From positions 2,976,001 through 3,040,000 of the forward strand of contig NC_064447.1 in the NCBI RefSeq assembly GCF_023343835.1: a DNA stretch of 64,000 nucleotides, written 5' to 3'. The position numbers were made by a program, and so were the translations under genes. Below, piece by piece: positions 53,320 to 64,000 of this stretch; the stretch's first letter is position 1, and each line of letters opens with the position of its first letter. The notes under the pieces were generated by a model. The model saw nothing but the letters and a program-made list of their open reading frames with translations, did no database searches and was not told the DNA's origin. This DNA is from Lagopus muta (lineage: Eukaryota > Chordata > Aves > Galliformes > Phasianidae).

Positions 53320-54305
53320 TGTGGATGAAGAGTCCCACCTGGATGTTTCATGCCCTGTAGGACCCTGCATGCTCCAGCAGCCCCGCTGCAAGGGAGGGCC
53401 ATGCCTTGGGGCATCAGTCCCAGAGGAGAAAGAGGAAACGCTTCTCCCAATGGAACTGGGCCACACACTGCCTGCAGGGATGGTGCAAAGCCTGAGCAGG
53501 AATGCAAAGGTGTATGAGAGGGCACCGGACTCACCCCGTGACTGATGGTGAGGATGCCATGCCAGTGGTGTGTGCAACAGCCTGACGAGTCCCGGCATGA
53601 TGAGGTCACCTCCCTAGCTGCCAGCTCTGTCCCCTGACCCTCTGGGATGAGGTGTGTGCACGGGGACCCTGGGATATGGTCCCAGCCATGTTGCAGCCTC
53701 ACCAATGGGACTGGGTCGGCACCGCACCCTGGACTGCATTGAGTCAAGAGCAGGGCTGCTTTGTGCAACCAACGGAACTGCTTTGGGTGCCCAATGGAGC
53801 TGCTTGAGGCCACCTGCAGGGTTGCTTTGGGTGACCAGTGGGGTGATTCTGGCTGACCATTGCAGCTGCTCCAGTCATTTGCGGCTCACCCCTTGCACAG
53901 AGGCCCGTCGTGCCACTGAAGATCCAACCGGCTTGACCCGAATGCCCTGCCGTTTCCTTCTGTTCCTTCTAATTACATCTGAATCACTTGCATTAAGGCC
54001 ATCCCCTCCAGTCACCTGCCTTTCCCCCCCCCCCCCCCCTCCCCCATGGCATAGTGCTGGGCTGGGGGCACTGCCAGCTACCCACCCCAGCTGCACACCT
54101 CGAGCTCCCCACATTCCCCACTGGGCTGCCCCACTGCTCCCACTCCTCCCCAGCCCCTTCTTGGTGTTGAGCTCAGAGATGCTGACGCTGGCCCCACCCT
54201 GCCCCTGTGCGGGTTTTGGTTTCCCAATGTAGGAAGCAGCCCAAACCTGTGCCAAAACACCCACGGGGGTGTCCGACTCATCCTGCTTTTCCAGCATCTC
54301 AGCTG
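53320..54305 (+). other. Intergenic region between DNASE1 and DNASE1L2
   Basis: No exon was recognised. It contains a run of 16 C's at 54024-54039 and several loosely repeated phrases. Candidate DNASE1L2 upstream elements begin at its right end. Confidence 0.55.
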
Positions 54306-54360
54306 GGAATAAAACAGCCCGCCTGCTGCCAGCAGGGCAGAAGTGCTGCGTGCTCACACG
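54306..54360 (+). promoter_or_regulatory. DNASE1L2: Candidate DNASE1L2 start region and leader exon
   Basis: An AATAAAA TATA-like element near 54308 is followed by a short stretch ending at a good donor, CACACG then GTAAGG at 54361. The layout mirrors that proposed upstream of DNASE1. An acceptor (gtggctcag, to 54956) precedes the ATG exon. This is inference only. Confidence 0.35.
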
Positions 54361-54399
54361 GTAAGGATGGAGCTGGGGCTCAGCGCCTTTCAGGGCTGC

Positions 54400-54597
54400 G
54401 ATGTGATGGGCTGGGAGCCAGGTACCTGTGGTGTGGGCACTCACTGTGGTTCATCCACGGAACTGGAGGAACCAGGGTCTGCTGGAATTAGGAGTAGCTC
54501 CCGCACCTTCCAAGCCTGATGAGCGACGCAATTCCAGCACAGAAAGCAACCGACTGTGGGGAGCAGCATGGAAGAGATGAAGGGGGTCTGTGGCTGA
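54400..54597 (+). repeat. Dispersed repeat, copy 1 (unassigned family)
   Basis: Clearly similar to 63722-63918: both carry ctgtggttcatcc, then ggaactggaggaac, aagcctgatgagc and agcacagaaagcaacc in the same order. I could not assign a family. It lies in the presumed 5' intron of DNASE1L2. Confidence 0.8.
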
Positions 54598-54972
54598 GTT
54601 TAAGGATGCAGAATAGCAGTGCAAGGTCAGGAGGGGACTGCGAGCAAACAGAAGGATGCAATACATCCTGGGGTGCAGGCAGAGAGGGAAGGAGCCTGTA
54701 GTTGGAGCAGGAGAGCGTCATGGGGAGCAGGGCTAGGAGCTTCCAGAGCTCACAAGTGATGGGTAGAGGCGCTCCTAGGCAGAATGAGCCTTGTCTTCCT
54801 CTGGAATTTGTGGCAGCCCACCTGCTGGCTCGGTATCCAACAGGGCACAGCAGTTGAGAAGGACCTATGTGGATTTTTTCACTCTATCCCCATATGCGAA
54901 GCCCTTTCCAAGCCCAGAATAAAGCCTGGCTCCTGTCATTGAATCCTGTGGCTCAGAATCCCTCCTGGAAGA

Positions 54973-57955
54973 ATGGGGACCATGGTGCTGGCACTGTCCC
55001 TGCTGAGCACGGCTCTCCTGTGCCCAGCCACCGCCGTGCTGCGCATCGGTGCCTTCAACATCCAGGCATTTGGGGACAGCAAGATGTCTGATGAGAGTGT
55101 GGCAGGTGTCATCATCAATGTGAGTACAGCCGGTGCTGCGTGGAGCATGTGGGGATGGGCTGTGTGCAAGGACAGAGCTCAAATACAGCCCCTGTGCTGG
55201 AGCTGCTTGGGGACACGGTGGTGGCTGGAACATTGTCCCAGTGCCAGCCACCACAGTGCCAGGCTTCCTCTCACCATCACCACTGCAGATCCTGCGCCGC
55301 TATGATGTTGTGCTGGTGCAGGAGGTGCGTGACTCTGATCTCAGCGCTGTCACCGAGCTTCTGGAGCAGCTCAACAGGTACGAGTGGGGCTGGGGCTCTG
55401 GGGCTGAAGCCGCTGGGGTTAAAATGCTGGCACTGCGCAGGGAAAATGAAGCTGCTTGAGCAATAAAAGGAAAACAAAAGAAATTCTGTTGAAAGACAGT
55501 TTGTTTTCTAGAAGAGGAATAAGAGGAAATTGTTGTAGCTTCACAGAAGGAAATGGGAAGGAGCAGCTGAGGTGCCTGCGGGCAGCTTGGAGCCTGCTGG
55601 GTGTCATGCGGTGCTTCACCCTGGGGGCACAGGGGTGCCAACGGGGCAAAACCCTTGTGAAGGCTGAGGTCACACCTGTACACAGACGGCTGAAAGGAAT
55701 TACAACTCTGGCACACTGAATCTGGAAAATGCAATGGGACGGGGGAAAACTGAGGCTGAGGATGAAGTGGGACCACACGGCTGGGGCTTAGCCTGACAAA
55801 ATGTGACAAATCAGCTTCAGAGCAGATGGGGAGTGGTGGAGGTGGCTGTGCTCTGAGGTACAGAGCTCTGCACAGCCAAGGGTGCCACAGGGATGGGGGT
55901 ACTCCACTGGTGGGACTCAGTGCTGAGCGAGGCTGTGGCAGAGATGAGTGCTCCCAAGCAGGTATGCCCGGCCCATGTCCTCACCCCTTTGGTTCCCTCC
56001 TGCATCACCACAAAGCTGGCATGGCAGCAAGGGTGACGCCAGGCCCTGCAGGCTCCAGGCTGCCAATTAATTTAGCTTAGATGCAAATGAAGATGGAGAG
56101 TATCCCTGCAGAGAAATTGTTGGCAGGGGTCAGACCTGCACCCTGCTGCTGTATAGGGAGAATGGAGCTCGTGGCTGGGGATGGTGGGTGCCTCAGGGCT
56201 GCGGTGCCCATGAGGTTGGCAGAGCTAGGGTCATCCCAGGGCTGTGCCAGCACCGTGCCAGCTGTGCAACTGCCCTCCATTTGCATGCCTGCAGTGTGTC
56301 CTCATCCCCATATGACTACGAGATCAGCGGGCCCCTGGGACGGGACAACTACAAGGAGATGTACCTCTTCATCTACAGGTAACGGGGTGGGCACGCTGCT
56401 GTTCCCCTTGGCGTGTTGCAGAGGGGACACAGGGGTCCCATGTCACCGGATGGAGTTCAGGACAGCAAAGCCACTATGGCAGGGCTGAGCTGAGCGAGGG
56501 GCCATGCTGGTGGGCCGTGCTGAGCCCGGGGTCACCGTCCCCTCATCCCACAGAACAGACGTCGTGTCGGTGGTGGACACCTATCAGTACGAGGATCCAC
56601 AGGACATCTTCAGCCGAGAGCCGTTCATCCTCAGGGTGTCAGCACCCCACAGCAGTGAGCAGCGTGGGGTGAGGGATGGCTCCTCAGTCTGCATGAGGAT
56701 GGGTGAGCAGGCTCCTGTTCCTCTCCACACAGAAGCGGAGGAGTTTGTGATGGTGCCATTGCACTCAGCCCCGCATGATGCTGTTGCTGAGATCGATGCC
56801 CTCTACGATGTCTACCTGGCTGTGGTCAACAAGTGGGGGACAGATGTGAGTGCCCCAGCAGCACCATCCCCGCCATGGCCCCGTCTCCTTCCAGGGGAGG
56901 AAGGGATGGCCACAAAGCTGGGCTCAGGGCCAGGCTCTGGGGGTGGATAGCTGAGCCCCCGCATCGCCCTTTCCACAGAACATCATGTTCCTGGGGGACT
57001 TCAATGCTGACTGCAGCTACGTGAAGCAGAGCGACTGGGCCTCCATCCGCCTGCGCAGCAGCGACGTCTTCAAGTGGCTGATCCCAGACAGCGCCGACTC
57101 CACCGTGGGGAAGTCAGACTGTGCCTATGACAGGTGGGTGCTGCCGTGGCTCCGTGCCACAGGGCCCCACAGAGGCTTCCGTGGAAGCAGTGCCCACTGC
57201 GTGCTGTTCTCTTGCAGGATTGTGGTGTGCGGAGCCAAGCTGAAGCGGAGTATCGTGCCAAACTCAGCCGCTGTGTACAATTTCCAGCATGCTTTCCAGC
57301 TGGAGCAGGAAGAGGTGAGCAGGGATCATCAGCAGGACTCAGTGTCTGCTGTGCACGGAGCTGTTTGGGACAGCATAGCTGAGCTGCCCCACGTGCAGCA
57401 AAGACAACCTGGTACCACGAGGCTGCCAGTGCTTGGGATTAGGCAGCCTGGGCCCAGCCATGTGGCTGCTGCGCTTCTGAGCCAGCACAAACGCAGGGTG
57501 AAGCAGCGTCGGCAGCCCCAGGTGGCTCAGCCATGGCTGCAGGTACAGCAGAGAAGGCATGCAGCCCTCACCTAAGGCGCACAGCTGTCCTCACAGCCAG
57601 CCAACATGAGGCTGAGCATGCTAGGAGATGCATGCAAGAACATGTGAGGGGGATTTGGGGATTACTGCCCATCCCTGTGAGAAGAGAGATGTATGGGGCG
57701 TTTCTGTGGCTTTCATGGGCAGAAACGGGCATGGCAGGGGCAGAACTCCATGACTCCCAGGCTGGGGACATCCCGTCCACATCCAGCAGCCACAAAGATC
57801 CCACACAGCGATGACAGCCACCCCAAGGCCCCATCAGTACTGCGAGGGGCACAGGGCTCACACAACTCTGGTGTTACTCCTCCCTGCCTCCTGTCTTCCT
57901 GCAGGCCCTGGCAGTCAGCGACCATTACCCTGTCGAGGTGAAGCTGATGGCTTGA
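54973..57955 (+). CDS. DNASE1L2: DNASE1L2, DNase I-like secreted endonuclease
   Basis: This is the second tandem member of the DNase I family. In mammals DNASE1L2 acts in skin and keratinised tissue. Exons: 54973-55119, 55289-55377, 56295-56378, 56554-56654, 56733-56845, 56979-57133, 57218-57314 and 57905-57955, encoding 278 residues. Exons 1, 2, 3, 5, 6 and 7 have exactly the same lengths as in DNASE1. Exon 4 is 15 bases shorter, removing the small disulfide loop (TYQYEDPQDIFSREPF). That and the neighbouring ECI1 identify it as DNASE1L2. The signal peptide (MVLALSLLSTALLCPATA) precedes LRIGAFNI. Catalytic motifs are intact: QEVRD, NYKE, PLHSAP, GDFNADCSYV, CAYDR and SDHYP. Some databases may instead name it a DNASE1 paralogue. 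Confidence 0.9.
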
Positions 57956-58205
57956 GTTCCTCCTGCTGCCACAGACAACAACCCAGATCCAGCTCCCACC
58001 AACCCCCACGAAGACGCTCTCTGCAGCCCCATCCATGAGCCCTGTATGTGGGATGCTCCTGAGCCTGCTCTAGAGAAGAGCTGTGGACAGGCCCCCATCC
58101 CATGGCTTGTGGCAGAGCCCTCCCAATCCAGCAGGAGCCAGGAAGCAAGCAGTGACTGCAGACAAGCTTGGGAACGAAGCACACATCTCCCACATCATCA
58201 AATGC

Positions 58206-58211
58206 TTTATT
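58206..58211 (-). terminator. ECI1: Poly(A) signal of ECI1
   Basis: AATAAA on the minus strand, about 310 bases after the ECI1 stop and about 250 bases past the DNASE1L2 stop on the other strand. The two genes are therefore tightly convergent. Confidence 0.75.
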
Positions 58212-58519
58212 GACAAACAATTAGTAGTTGGACAGGAGGAAGGATACCCAAGGACATGTAGGCTTGATCCACAGTGTTGTCAAGGCTCTCTCTGCTTGTT
58301 CCTCGGGTGAGCTGAGCCAACAGCTCTCCCTGCCCTCAGGAAGGCAGCTGTGGTGACAGGCACTCTATGGGGACTAACAGGAGGGGGTGGTTGTGGTGGC
58401 CACAGAGCAGGCAGCATCTCACCCATCACTCACACTGCAGACGGCTTCACTGTGAAAGTCTACAAATAATGCAGTGTTTCAGAGGGTCACAAAAGCTCCT
58501 GGGACCGGGCCACTGTTCC

Positions 58520-61500
58520 TCAGCTCTTCTTCTTCTTCAGCATCTCCATGTACATTGAAAGGGATTTCTGGATGGAGTCTTTCGAGACAAAGTTGACAAA
58601 GTTCTGAATGTCTTCCTCCCGGTGAGCTAGCATGTGGTCCAGCACTGCCTTCCTCATCATGGTCTTGGTGAGCTGACGGGCATGGTCTGTGGAGAGGACA
58701 GTGAGCATGCAGAGCGGGCATGGTCCCCACTGGTAGCAGCCAACTCTCTCTCACTGTCATCATGTGCTGCTGCCTCCAAAGCACAGGTAGCATGCATTGG
58801 AGGGCTCTTTAAAAAAGCATGGGGAGGTGCAGGAAAACTCAGCTGCCTGGAACCTGACCTGGATACATTCTCATGCAATAAATTCTGATCTCTAATCCAC
58901 TGTGGAAATGACTGATCTACTTTGATACATTAGAAAAAGCAGCAACTTCTTCCTCCCTGTGTCCTCTAGAGCCCAACCCTCACATTGTTACACATTACTG
59001 AGATCAAGACAGCAGCAGCTGAACAAAATCATCTGTTTTTGGAAACTCATCTGCCTTGACGTGTTCCCAACTCCTTCAGCCTCTAGAAAATATTCTGCAC
59101 GTGCCAAACATCCCACACAAAAGCCATCAGCACTGTCCCCAAGGGTTCATCCCTGCTGCACACACTGGACTCTGCCTGCCATCCCAGCCATAGGCTGCAC
59201 AATTCAGCATGGAAATGGGGATGCTGCTGGAGCACTGCTGCCTGCTGGAGCTGACTGAGGCCTTCAGCATGCATCTGGTCACGCACACCATGCAGGTGTA
59301 AATCTCTTCCATGACATTGCACATATCAGTGAATTGAGAGTGAAAATCCCACATACCCAGGACCCAAAATTACTTTAGCACCTGCCTACTATGGACATTT
59401 ACAGCCAGATAAACCCTTGCTGGCTCTGACTGAGTCACGAACAGCACTGCCTGCCACTTACACCTTCACTTCACATGGCAGCCCCGCACACCAGCTCCTG
59501 TCCCCCCCACACCCACACCCAATTGCTGCCCCGAGGGCAGCAGCAGCAGCAGGAGGTGCCTCCCTTACCAGGCAGAGCCAGCCACTGTGCCACAACAGCC
59601 ACAGCCTTCTCCTGCAGCTTCTCCTCTGGCACCACCTCATCCACAAGGCCGATCCGATGGGCCTCAGGCGCAGAGTGCAGCAAGCCCAGCTGGAGGGAGC
59701 GTTCAGCAACTCGGTGCCCCACAGTATTCACAAATGTGTCCTTAAACCTAGGAGAGATGGCAGGAAAAGCTTTTGCAGGTGCACAGCACGCACTCACAGG
59801 AAAGCATGCTCCCAGCACTGGTTTCAGTATAGATTGCATAGTCAGAACTGAGGCACTGCACCCTCCAACTGCAATTACCAAGAACTCTGTCAGGAAGGAT
59901 GCAAAGCTACATCCCAGTGGCAAATCAAAGCTTATTAAAACCTTTGTGATCTCTTTTTAGGGACCTCTCTGTGACACTAGACACGAAAGACACTGGCATA
60001 CCAGAAGGGAGCCACAATGCCCAGCTGGGCTTCGTTCAGGCCGATGACATATTTGGGGTTCTCCGCCATGATTCTGTAGTCACATGACAAGGCAATGAGA
60101 CATCCTCCAGCTGGGCTGGATCCCTGGCAAGGAGAAGGAAGCAGCGAGTTCAGGTCAGCCCTCATGCTCCAGCTGTGAGTGCTCATGCACCCTCAGCAGC
60201 CTCTCTGTTTTCTCCATGACAGGGAAGACACAGGGACAGAGCTGCCAAGGACAACACAGATGTCTCCCCAAAGCTCCAATCACCTGACTCAAAACTGCCA
60301 CTAAAGATGTCTGATATGCTTGCTAGATTTTACCCTTTCATTTTTAGTGCTCTTTGTTTCTGAAAATCTAAGTAACTGCTCTGCTCCCATTGAGTTTCAC
60401 TCTTTAATTCAGAGACTCCTCCAGAGAAAACACTGCTGGGGTTGCAAAACCTGCAGAGATTTGTTATGGCACTTTCTTATGAGCCTGTGACCCTCACTGC
60501 CATCTAAACAATTTCAATTTCAACCACAATTCAGTGCCTGCTTAGCCCTCACAGGATGCCTGCAGAAAGCTGGTCAGAGACCCAGTCATCTTCAAAGACA
60601 GACAGACACAGAGCTACGAGCAAAGCAGTACTGCACTGAAAAATGAAAACAAGATGCTGACTGGATAACATATTTAGGAACACTGCAATTCAAAGTGCAT
60701 TTCCCTGCTGGCACACAGCTCTAGCAGGAGGAAGACAAAGCAGACAGAAAGGAATAAGACAAGGATGTGCCCCACTGCCCAGCTTCCAAAGCACTGCTGT
60801 CCAAAGGGCGGAGGCCAATTATTTGCAGTACTGCACAGCTCCCACCCAATCTCCTCCCCTCCAGCTACAAAGGCAGTGCAACAGCCAGGCAAACAAGACC
60901 AGACAACTCCCATGAGTCTCATCTGTGCAAAAGAAACAGTATGCACATGACAGGCACTCTACAGACTAGCAAGCGACTTCCTGGGGCCGAGACTGGCTCT
61001 TGCTGCACAAAACAGTGTCTGTGATATTTAGGTCTGAGCCCCTGTTAGCCAGACATGAGTGCAGTGTGAGCTCCCCATCACCCAAATGCTGCTGCATCTC
61101 AGCATCATGTGCAGCATTACCTGGAGACTGCGATGCCCCCCACTCCCAAGCATTCCCACACCCCGGTGCAGCAGACCTGCACATCCCAACACTGTATTTG
61201 CTTCAGCAGTGACAAGACTGGTTTGGGGGCTGTCCCTGCACACACGACAACATTACACAGCAAGCAGCAGAGCACACAGAGCAGCCAGGAAAGCAAATAT
61301 AAAGGACTTGCATTGACTGCAGCGACTGTCACCATGTTGGAGCCGTACAGCCGGAGCCACATCTCCTGCACAGCTCTCCAGAACTCAGCATAGCGCTCCG
61401 TGCTCTTCCCACACATCTCCATGATGTCCAGGCCAGATGAGAAGACTCTGGGGATGGTCTGGAACAAAGAAAACACAAATATCACCCAGAGGCAAAGCGT

Positions 61501-62880
61501 CCTGCAGCACACTGCCATCCCAGAGCAGCATGTACCGAGGTGATGATCAGGCCCCGGCAGGCCCGGTCGTTCTCCAGCTTCTCCAGACTTATGCAGAACT
61601 CAGTGAGGAAGTCCAGGCTGAGGCTGTTGACCGGAGGGCTCTTGAACTTCATCGTGGCTACACCTGAGCCGTGGTAAACACAGAGGCATCAGAAACCCCA
61701 CAGCAGAGCAGCACACACCACTCCTATGCCTGTTGTGCTCAGAATTCCTTCTGAGCCTTTTTGCTTTCCCAAACACTACTCAGGATCTACTCAGATCCTA
61801 TCTTTTCTCCCCCTGGTTCTTCAGGCCTGCAGCCCTTCACCCCTCCCAGACAGGACAGCCCTGCCCCAAAGGCCTTCCCAAGGCCCTGAGTCCAGGGCAG
61901 GCCCAACAGGAGGGGCCCAATGGCCAAAGGAGACCCTGGGAAACATCAAGCAGAGGGGACACGGCCCCGTGACATCTACACCTGGCTGCCAGGGCACAGA
62001 AATCCCAACAGCTGCTCCCTGGAGGACAGCCTGCTTCTTCTGGGTACACAAAGCAGGGACCCTATGGAAGCTGGGATCTGCACGTGGCACACAGCCTCGC
62101 CAAGTGCCACACCTGGTGACATCTCTGTCCCCACACTCTTCTCTCTGCTAGCCCTATATGGCTGAAGGCAGAACATATGGGGCTCTGGTGGCTCTCCATG
62201 CCCAGGGCTGCATGGTGGGGCTCAGTGGGGTGATGTGACGCTGTACCTGAACTCGTGTCCAGCTCCACCAGGATCTTGTTGTTGCTGAAGGCACGGCGCT
62301 GGGTGGAAAGGAGGCCAGGGGGCTGCCAGGCAGCTTGACTCCAAACCTGTGGGCTGCTGCGGGGAAACAGCACACCTGGGGGATAGGGGTATGAGGGCAG
62401 ACAGGGAGAGAGGCATAGGGACACCATGAGCGCTATGAGGGGGCACGGGGACACCATGACACACTGTGGGGGGATACAGGGACACTGCAGTGCACAGAAG
62501 GGTGACATGGGAGGAACAGGGACATGGCACACCTTGGTGCAGTGACATGGGGACACCCGAACACATGGTGGGGGTGATCGGGACACCCTGACCCCTACAA
62601 GGAGACATGCCACAATCCTGACACGCTGACAGCGGCCACGTGGGGACATGGAGGAACCCGACCCAGCGAGAGGGCACAAGTATACCCTATTATGTATAGA
62701 AAAGGGCCGTGGGGGGACACGGGGCGCCAGACCACCCCCCGTGGGGCAAAGTCCGTGGGGATGCTCCCGCTCGGACCGGCAGCAGGGGACACGAGAACTC
62801 AATCCCGTTGATAGCACAGCCGTGAGTGGAGCACCTGATCGAGCGATCCGACGGCCAAGGGTCACCGCTGCCGCCGCCAT
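58520..62880 (-). CDS. ECI1: ECI1, mitochondrial enoyl-CoA delta isomerase 1
   Basis: Crotonase-family isomerase of the mitochondrial matrix that shifts 3-enoyl-CoA to trans-2-enoyl-CoA during beta-oxidation of unsaturated fatty acids. Firm exons in order: 61663-61536, 61458-61312, 60123-60002, 59747-59569 and 58686-58520 (stop TGA). An upstream exon ends at 62247 and encodes QRRAFSNNKILVELDTSSG. The ATG exon (MAAAAVTLGRRIARS) starts at 62880. Motifs are MKFKSPPVNSLSLDFLTEF, RVFSSGLDIMEMCG, GSSPAGGCLIALSCDYRI (oxyanion region), GLNEAQLGIVAPFWFKDT (catalytic Glu) and DHARQLTKTMMRKA. The intron after exon VTVAAVN has a GC donor. The join between the ATG exon and the second exon is unresolved because the obvious donor (CGATCAG then GTGCTC) does not match the phase of the likely acceptors (62356, 62299). 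Confidence 0.94.
60124..61311 (-). other. ECI1: GC-AG intron of ECI1
   Basis: The exon ends GTCAAT and the intron starts GCAAGT, the usual extended form of the minor GC donor. The acceptor is ccttgccag, with the next exon starting GGATCCAGC. Phase 0 on both sides gives AAVN-GSSPAGG, which matches the family (human AING-ACPAGG). No GT donor close by gives this join. Confidence 0.85.
62400..62660 (-). repeat. Degenerate minisatellite in ECI1 intron 1
   Basis: The plus strand repeats variants of ggggacaccatgacac at irregular spacing of roughly 25-35 bases, about seven times. It lies between the ATG exon and the second exon of ECI1 and happens to stay open in one antisense frame. Confidence 0.65.
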
Positions 62881-63120
62881 GTTCTCCGGGAAGGCCAAGC
62901 AGACACGGAGCGGCCCCAAGCGTCACAGCCCCGCCCTGGAGCCCCGCAGCCCCGTTCCTTGGCGCTGAAAGTCACGCCCCCAGCCTTTAAGCCACGCCCC
63001 CAACCTTTAAGCCACGCGTTGGGACCACGCCCTGGTCCCCATAGCCACGCCCCCCCCCCCCCCCCCCCCCCCGACTCTGAAGCCCCGCCCCCAGCCGACC
63101 GCGCGGCACTGAAGTTCTGC
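62700..63120 (-). promoter_or_regulatory. ECI1: ECI1 CpG-rich promoter with tandem CACGCCC repeats
   Basis: CpG-rich sequence surrounds the ATG exon. Upstream, a 20-base unit (gccacgcccccaacctttaa) is repeated about two and a half times at 62970-63012. Further CACGCCC boxes follow, then a run of 23 C's at 63050-63072. CACGCCC-type boxes are KLF/Sp1-like. No TATA box is seen. Confidence 0.65.
63050..63072 (+). repeat. Poly-C tract, 23 bases
   Basis: Uninterrupted C run in the CpG-rich area upstream of ECI1. Its length is likely variable and hard to sequence accurately. Confidence 0.9.
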
Positions 63121-63129
63121 CTCCCCGTG

Positions 63130-63360
63130 GTGGCGGGTGTGAATCTCAGTGCTGTGCTGTGCTACGCTATGCTGCGCTGTGTCCTCCTGCACCATCACAC
63201 CTGCGCCATCCTGCACTGCTCTGCACTGCCCTGGACTACACCAGCCTGCATTAGGCTGCACTCTGTTGTCCTGCACTGTCCTGTCCTGCCTTCACCATCC
63301 TGCACTACTCTGCCTCGCTTAGTGCTGCATCGTGCTCTGCATGCTTGCTCCACCTGCTAT
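63130..63360 (+). repeat. CTGC/CTGCACTG-rich low-complexity stretch
   Basis: Imperfect tandem pieces of ctgcactg, ctgtgctg and cctgcacc occur throughout. It has no coding exon and lies upstream of ECI1. Confidence 0.6.
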
Positions 63361-63721
63361 GCAGACCCCAAACCTCCCCCACCCTGCTGCCCTCTGGGTT
63401 CTGCCTTGCACATCTGAGCCTGGTGCAGCTACATCCCGTGGCAGTGTCCCCGTGGCGGCCCTTGCAGGCACAGCTCAGTCTTTGGGCAGCAGGGCTCTGG
63501 TAGCTCCAGGGCTGCAGAACCAGCCACATTGGGGCAGAATGGCCAGGGGCAGCTCCTCTGGTGGGAGCTGTGAGGCTGCACCAGCACCTCTTGTAAACTT
63601 CATCACAGTGGAGGCCATTCCAGGGAGCAGCACAGGACCTGGGGCTGCGGGCAGACTGCATTCGGCAGCAGCATGGCAGGTTCAGTGCTGCCTCTCTGTC
63701 ACCCTGCAGGGCAGCTTGCCC

Positions 63722-63918
63722 GATGCAGCGCAATGGGCTGGGAACAGGGTGGTGTGGGCTGTAACTGTGGTTCATCCATGGAACTGGAGGAACTGGAATC
63801 TGCTGAAATTAGGAGAAGATTCTGCACCTTCTAAGCCTGATGAGCGGTGCAGTCCCAGCACAGAAAGCAACCAGCTTGGGGGATCAGTATGGGAGAGATG
63901 GTGAAGGCGGTCTGTGCG
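63722..63918 (+). repeat. Dispersed repeat, copy 2 (unassigned family)
   Basis: Partner of 54400-54597 in the same orientation, with frequent single-base differences and small gaps. Unlike copy 1 it runs directly into CR1-like sequence at its right end. Confidence 0.8.
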
Positions 63919-64000
63919 AACCAGGGAATGACTAACCAATCAGTCTGATCTCAATGCCAGGAAAGGTTACGGAACAGACTATCTTGAGTAGGATCATTCA
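63915..64000 (+). repeat. CR1 LINE reverse-transcriptase fragment, cut by window end
   Basis: Translates as PISLISMPGKVTEQTILSRI, matching the CR1 ORF2 motif (PVSLTSVPGKVMEQIIL) that opens the reverse-transcriptase region. A stop lies just before it, so this copy is inactive. It continues past the window. Confidence 0.8.

Noticed and set aside
54024-54039. Run of 16 C's between the DNase genes
   Set aside because: A plain homopolymer. Its length is uncertain and no function can be argued beyond low complexity.
62062-62919. Single 285-codon open frame covering the ECI1 5' region
   Set aside because: It includes genuine ECI1 pieces at both ends, but the middle is a degenerate repeat and the right part of the protein uses spliced exons. 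I treat the middle as intron, with the join left open.

Overview
The window reads as gene-dense vertebrate nuclear DNA. The most likely source is a bird microchromosome, and I infer a galliform-like bird. The reasons are recognisable vertebrate exons with short introns, CpG-island promoters, and several fragments of CR1, the typical avian LINE. There are no bacterial, organellar or phage features, no CRISPR array and no tRNA or rRNA gene that I can see.

Layout: (1) 1-20800, plus strand, the 3' two-thirds of MGRN1, a RING E3 ubiquitin ligase. The window opens inside one of its introns. It has an optional exon carrying a basic motif and two alternative C-terminal ends. (2) 21000-23700, plus strand, NUDT16L1 (TIRR), which here carries a long Ala/Glu-rich C-terminal tail. 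(3) 25790-41250, minus strand, NAA60, a Golgi N-terminal acetyltransferase, convergent with NUDT16L1. Its last intron is a U12-type AT-AC intron. (4) 41470-47870, minus strand, INTS15 (C7orf26), an Integrator subunit lying head-to-tail just upstream of NAA60. (5) 48390-58000, plus strand, a tandem pair of secreted DNase I-family genes, DNASE1 then DNASE1L2, with matching eight-exon structures. (6) 58206-62900, minus strand, ECI1, the mitochondrial enoyl-CoA delta isomerase, convergent with DNASE1L2 and containing a GC-AG intron. (7) 63700-64000, a dispersed repeat running into a CR1 fragment.

The genes do not form one pathway. They cover ubiquitination and trafficking, 53BP1 regulation, protein acetylation, snRNA and transcription processing, extracellular DNA digestion and fatty-acid oxidation. 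DNASE1L2 next to ECI1 is also the mammalian order, and NAA60 lies near DNASE1 in mammals. INTS15 sits on a different human chromosome (7p22), so its position here marks a synteny breakpoint.

I found no new multi-gene system. The items most worth a second look are the AT-AC intron of NAA60, a perfect 32-bp inverted repeat upstream of INTS15, the NUDT16L1 tail, the swapped actin-contact residues in the DNase pair, and a row of five inverted CCAAT boxes at the NUDT16L1 promoter. Exon borders come from reading splice sites and protein similarity recalled from memory; no alignment was run.
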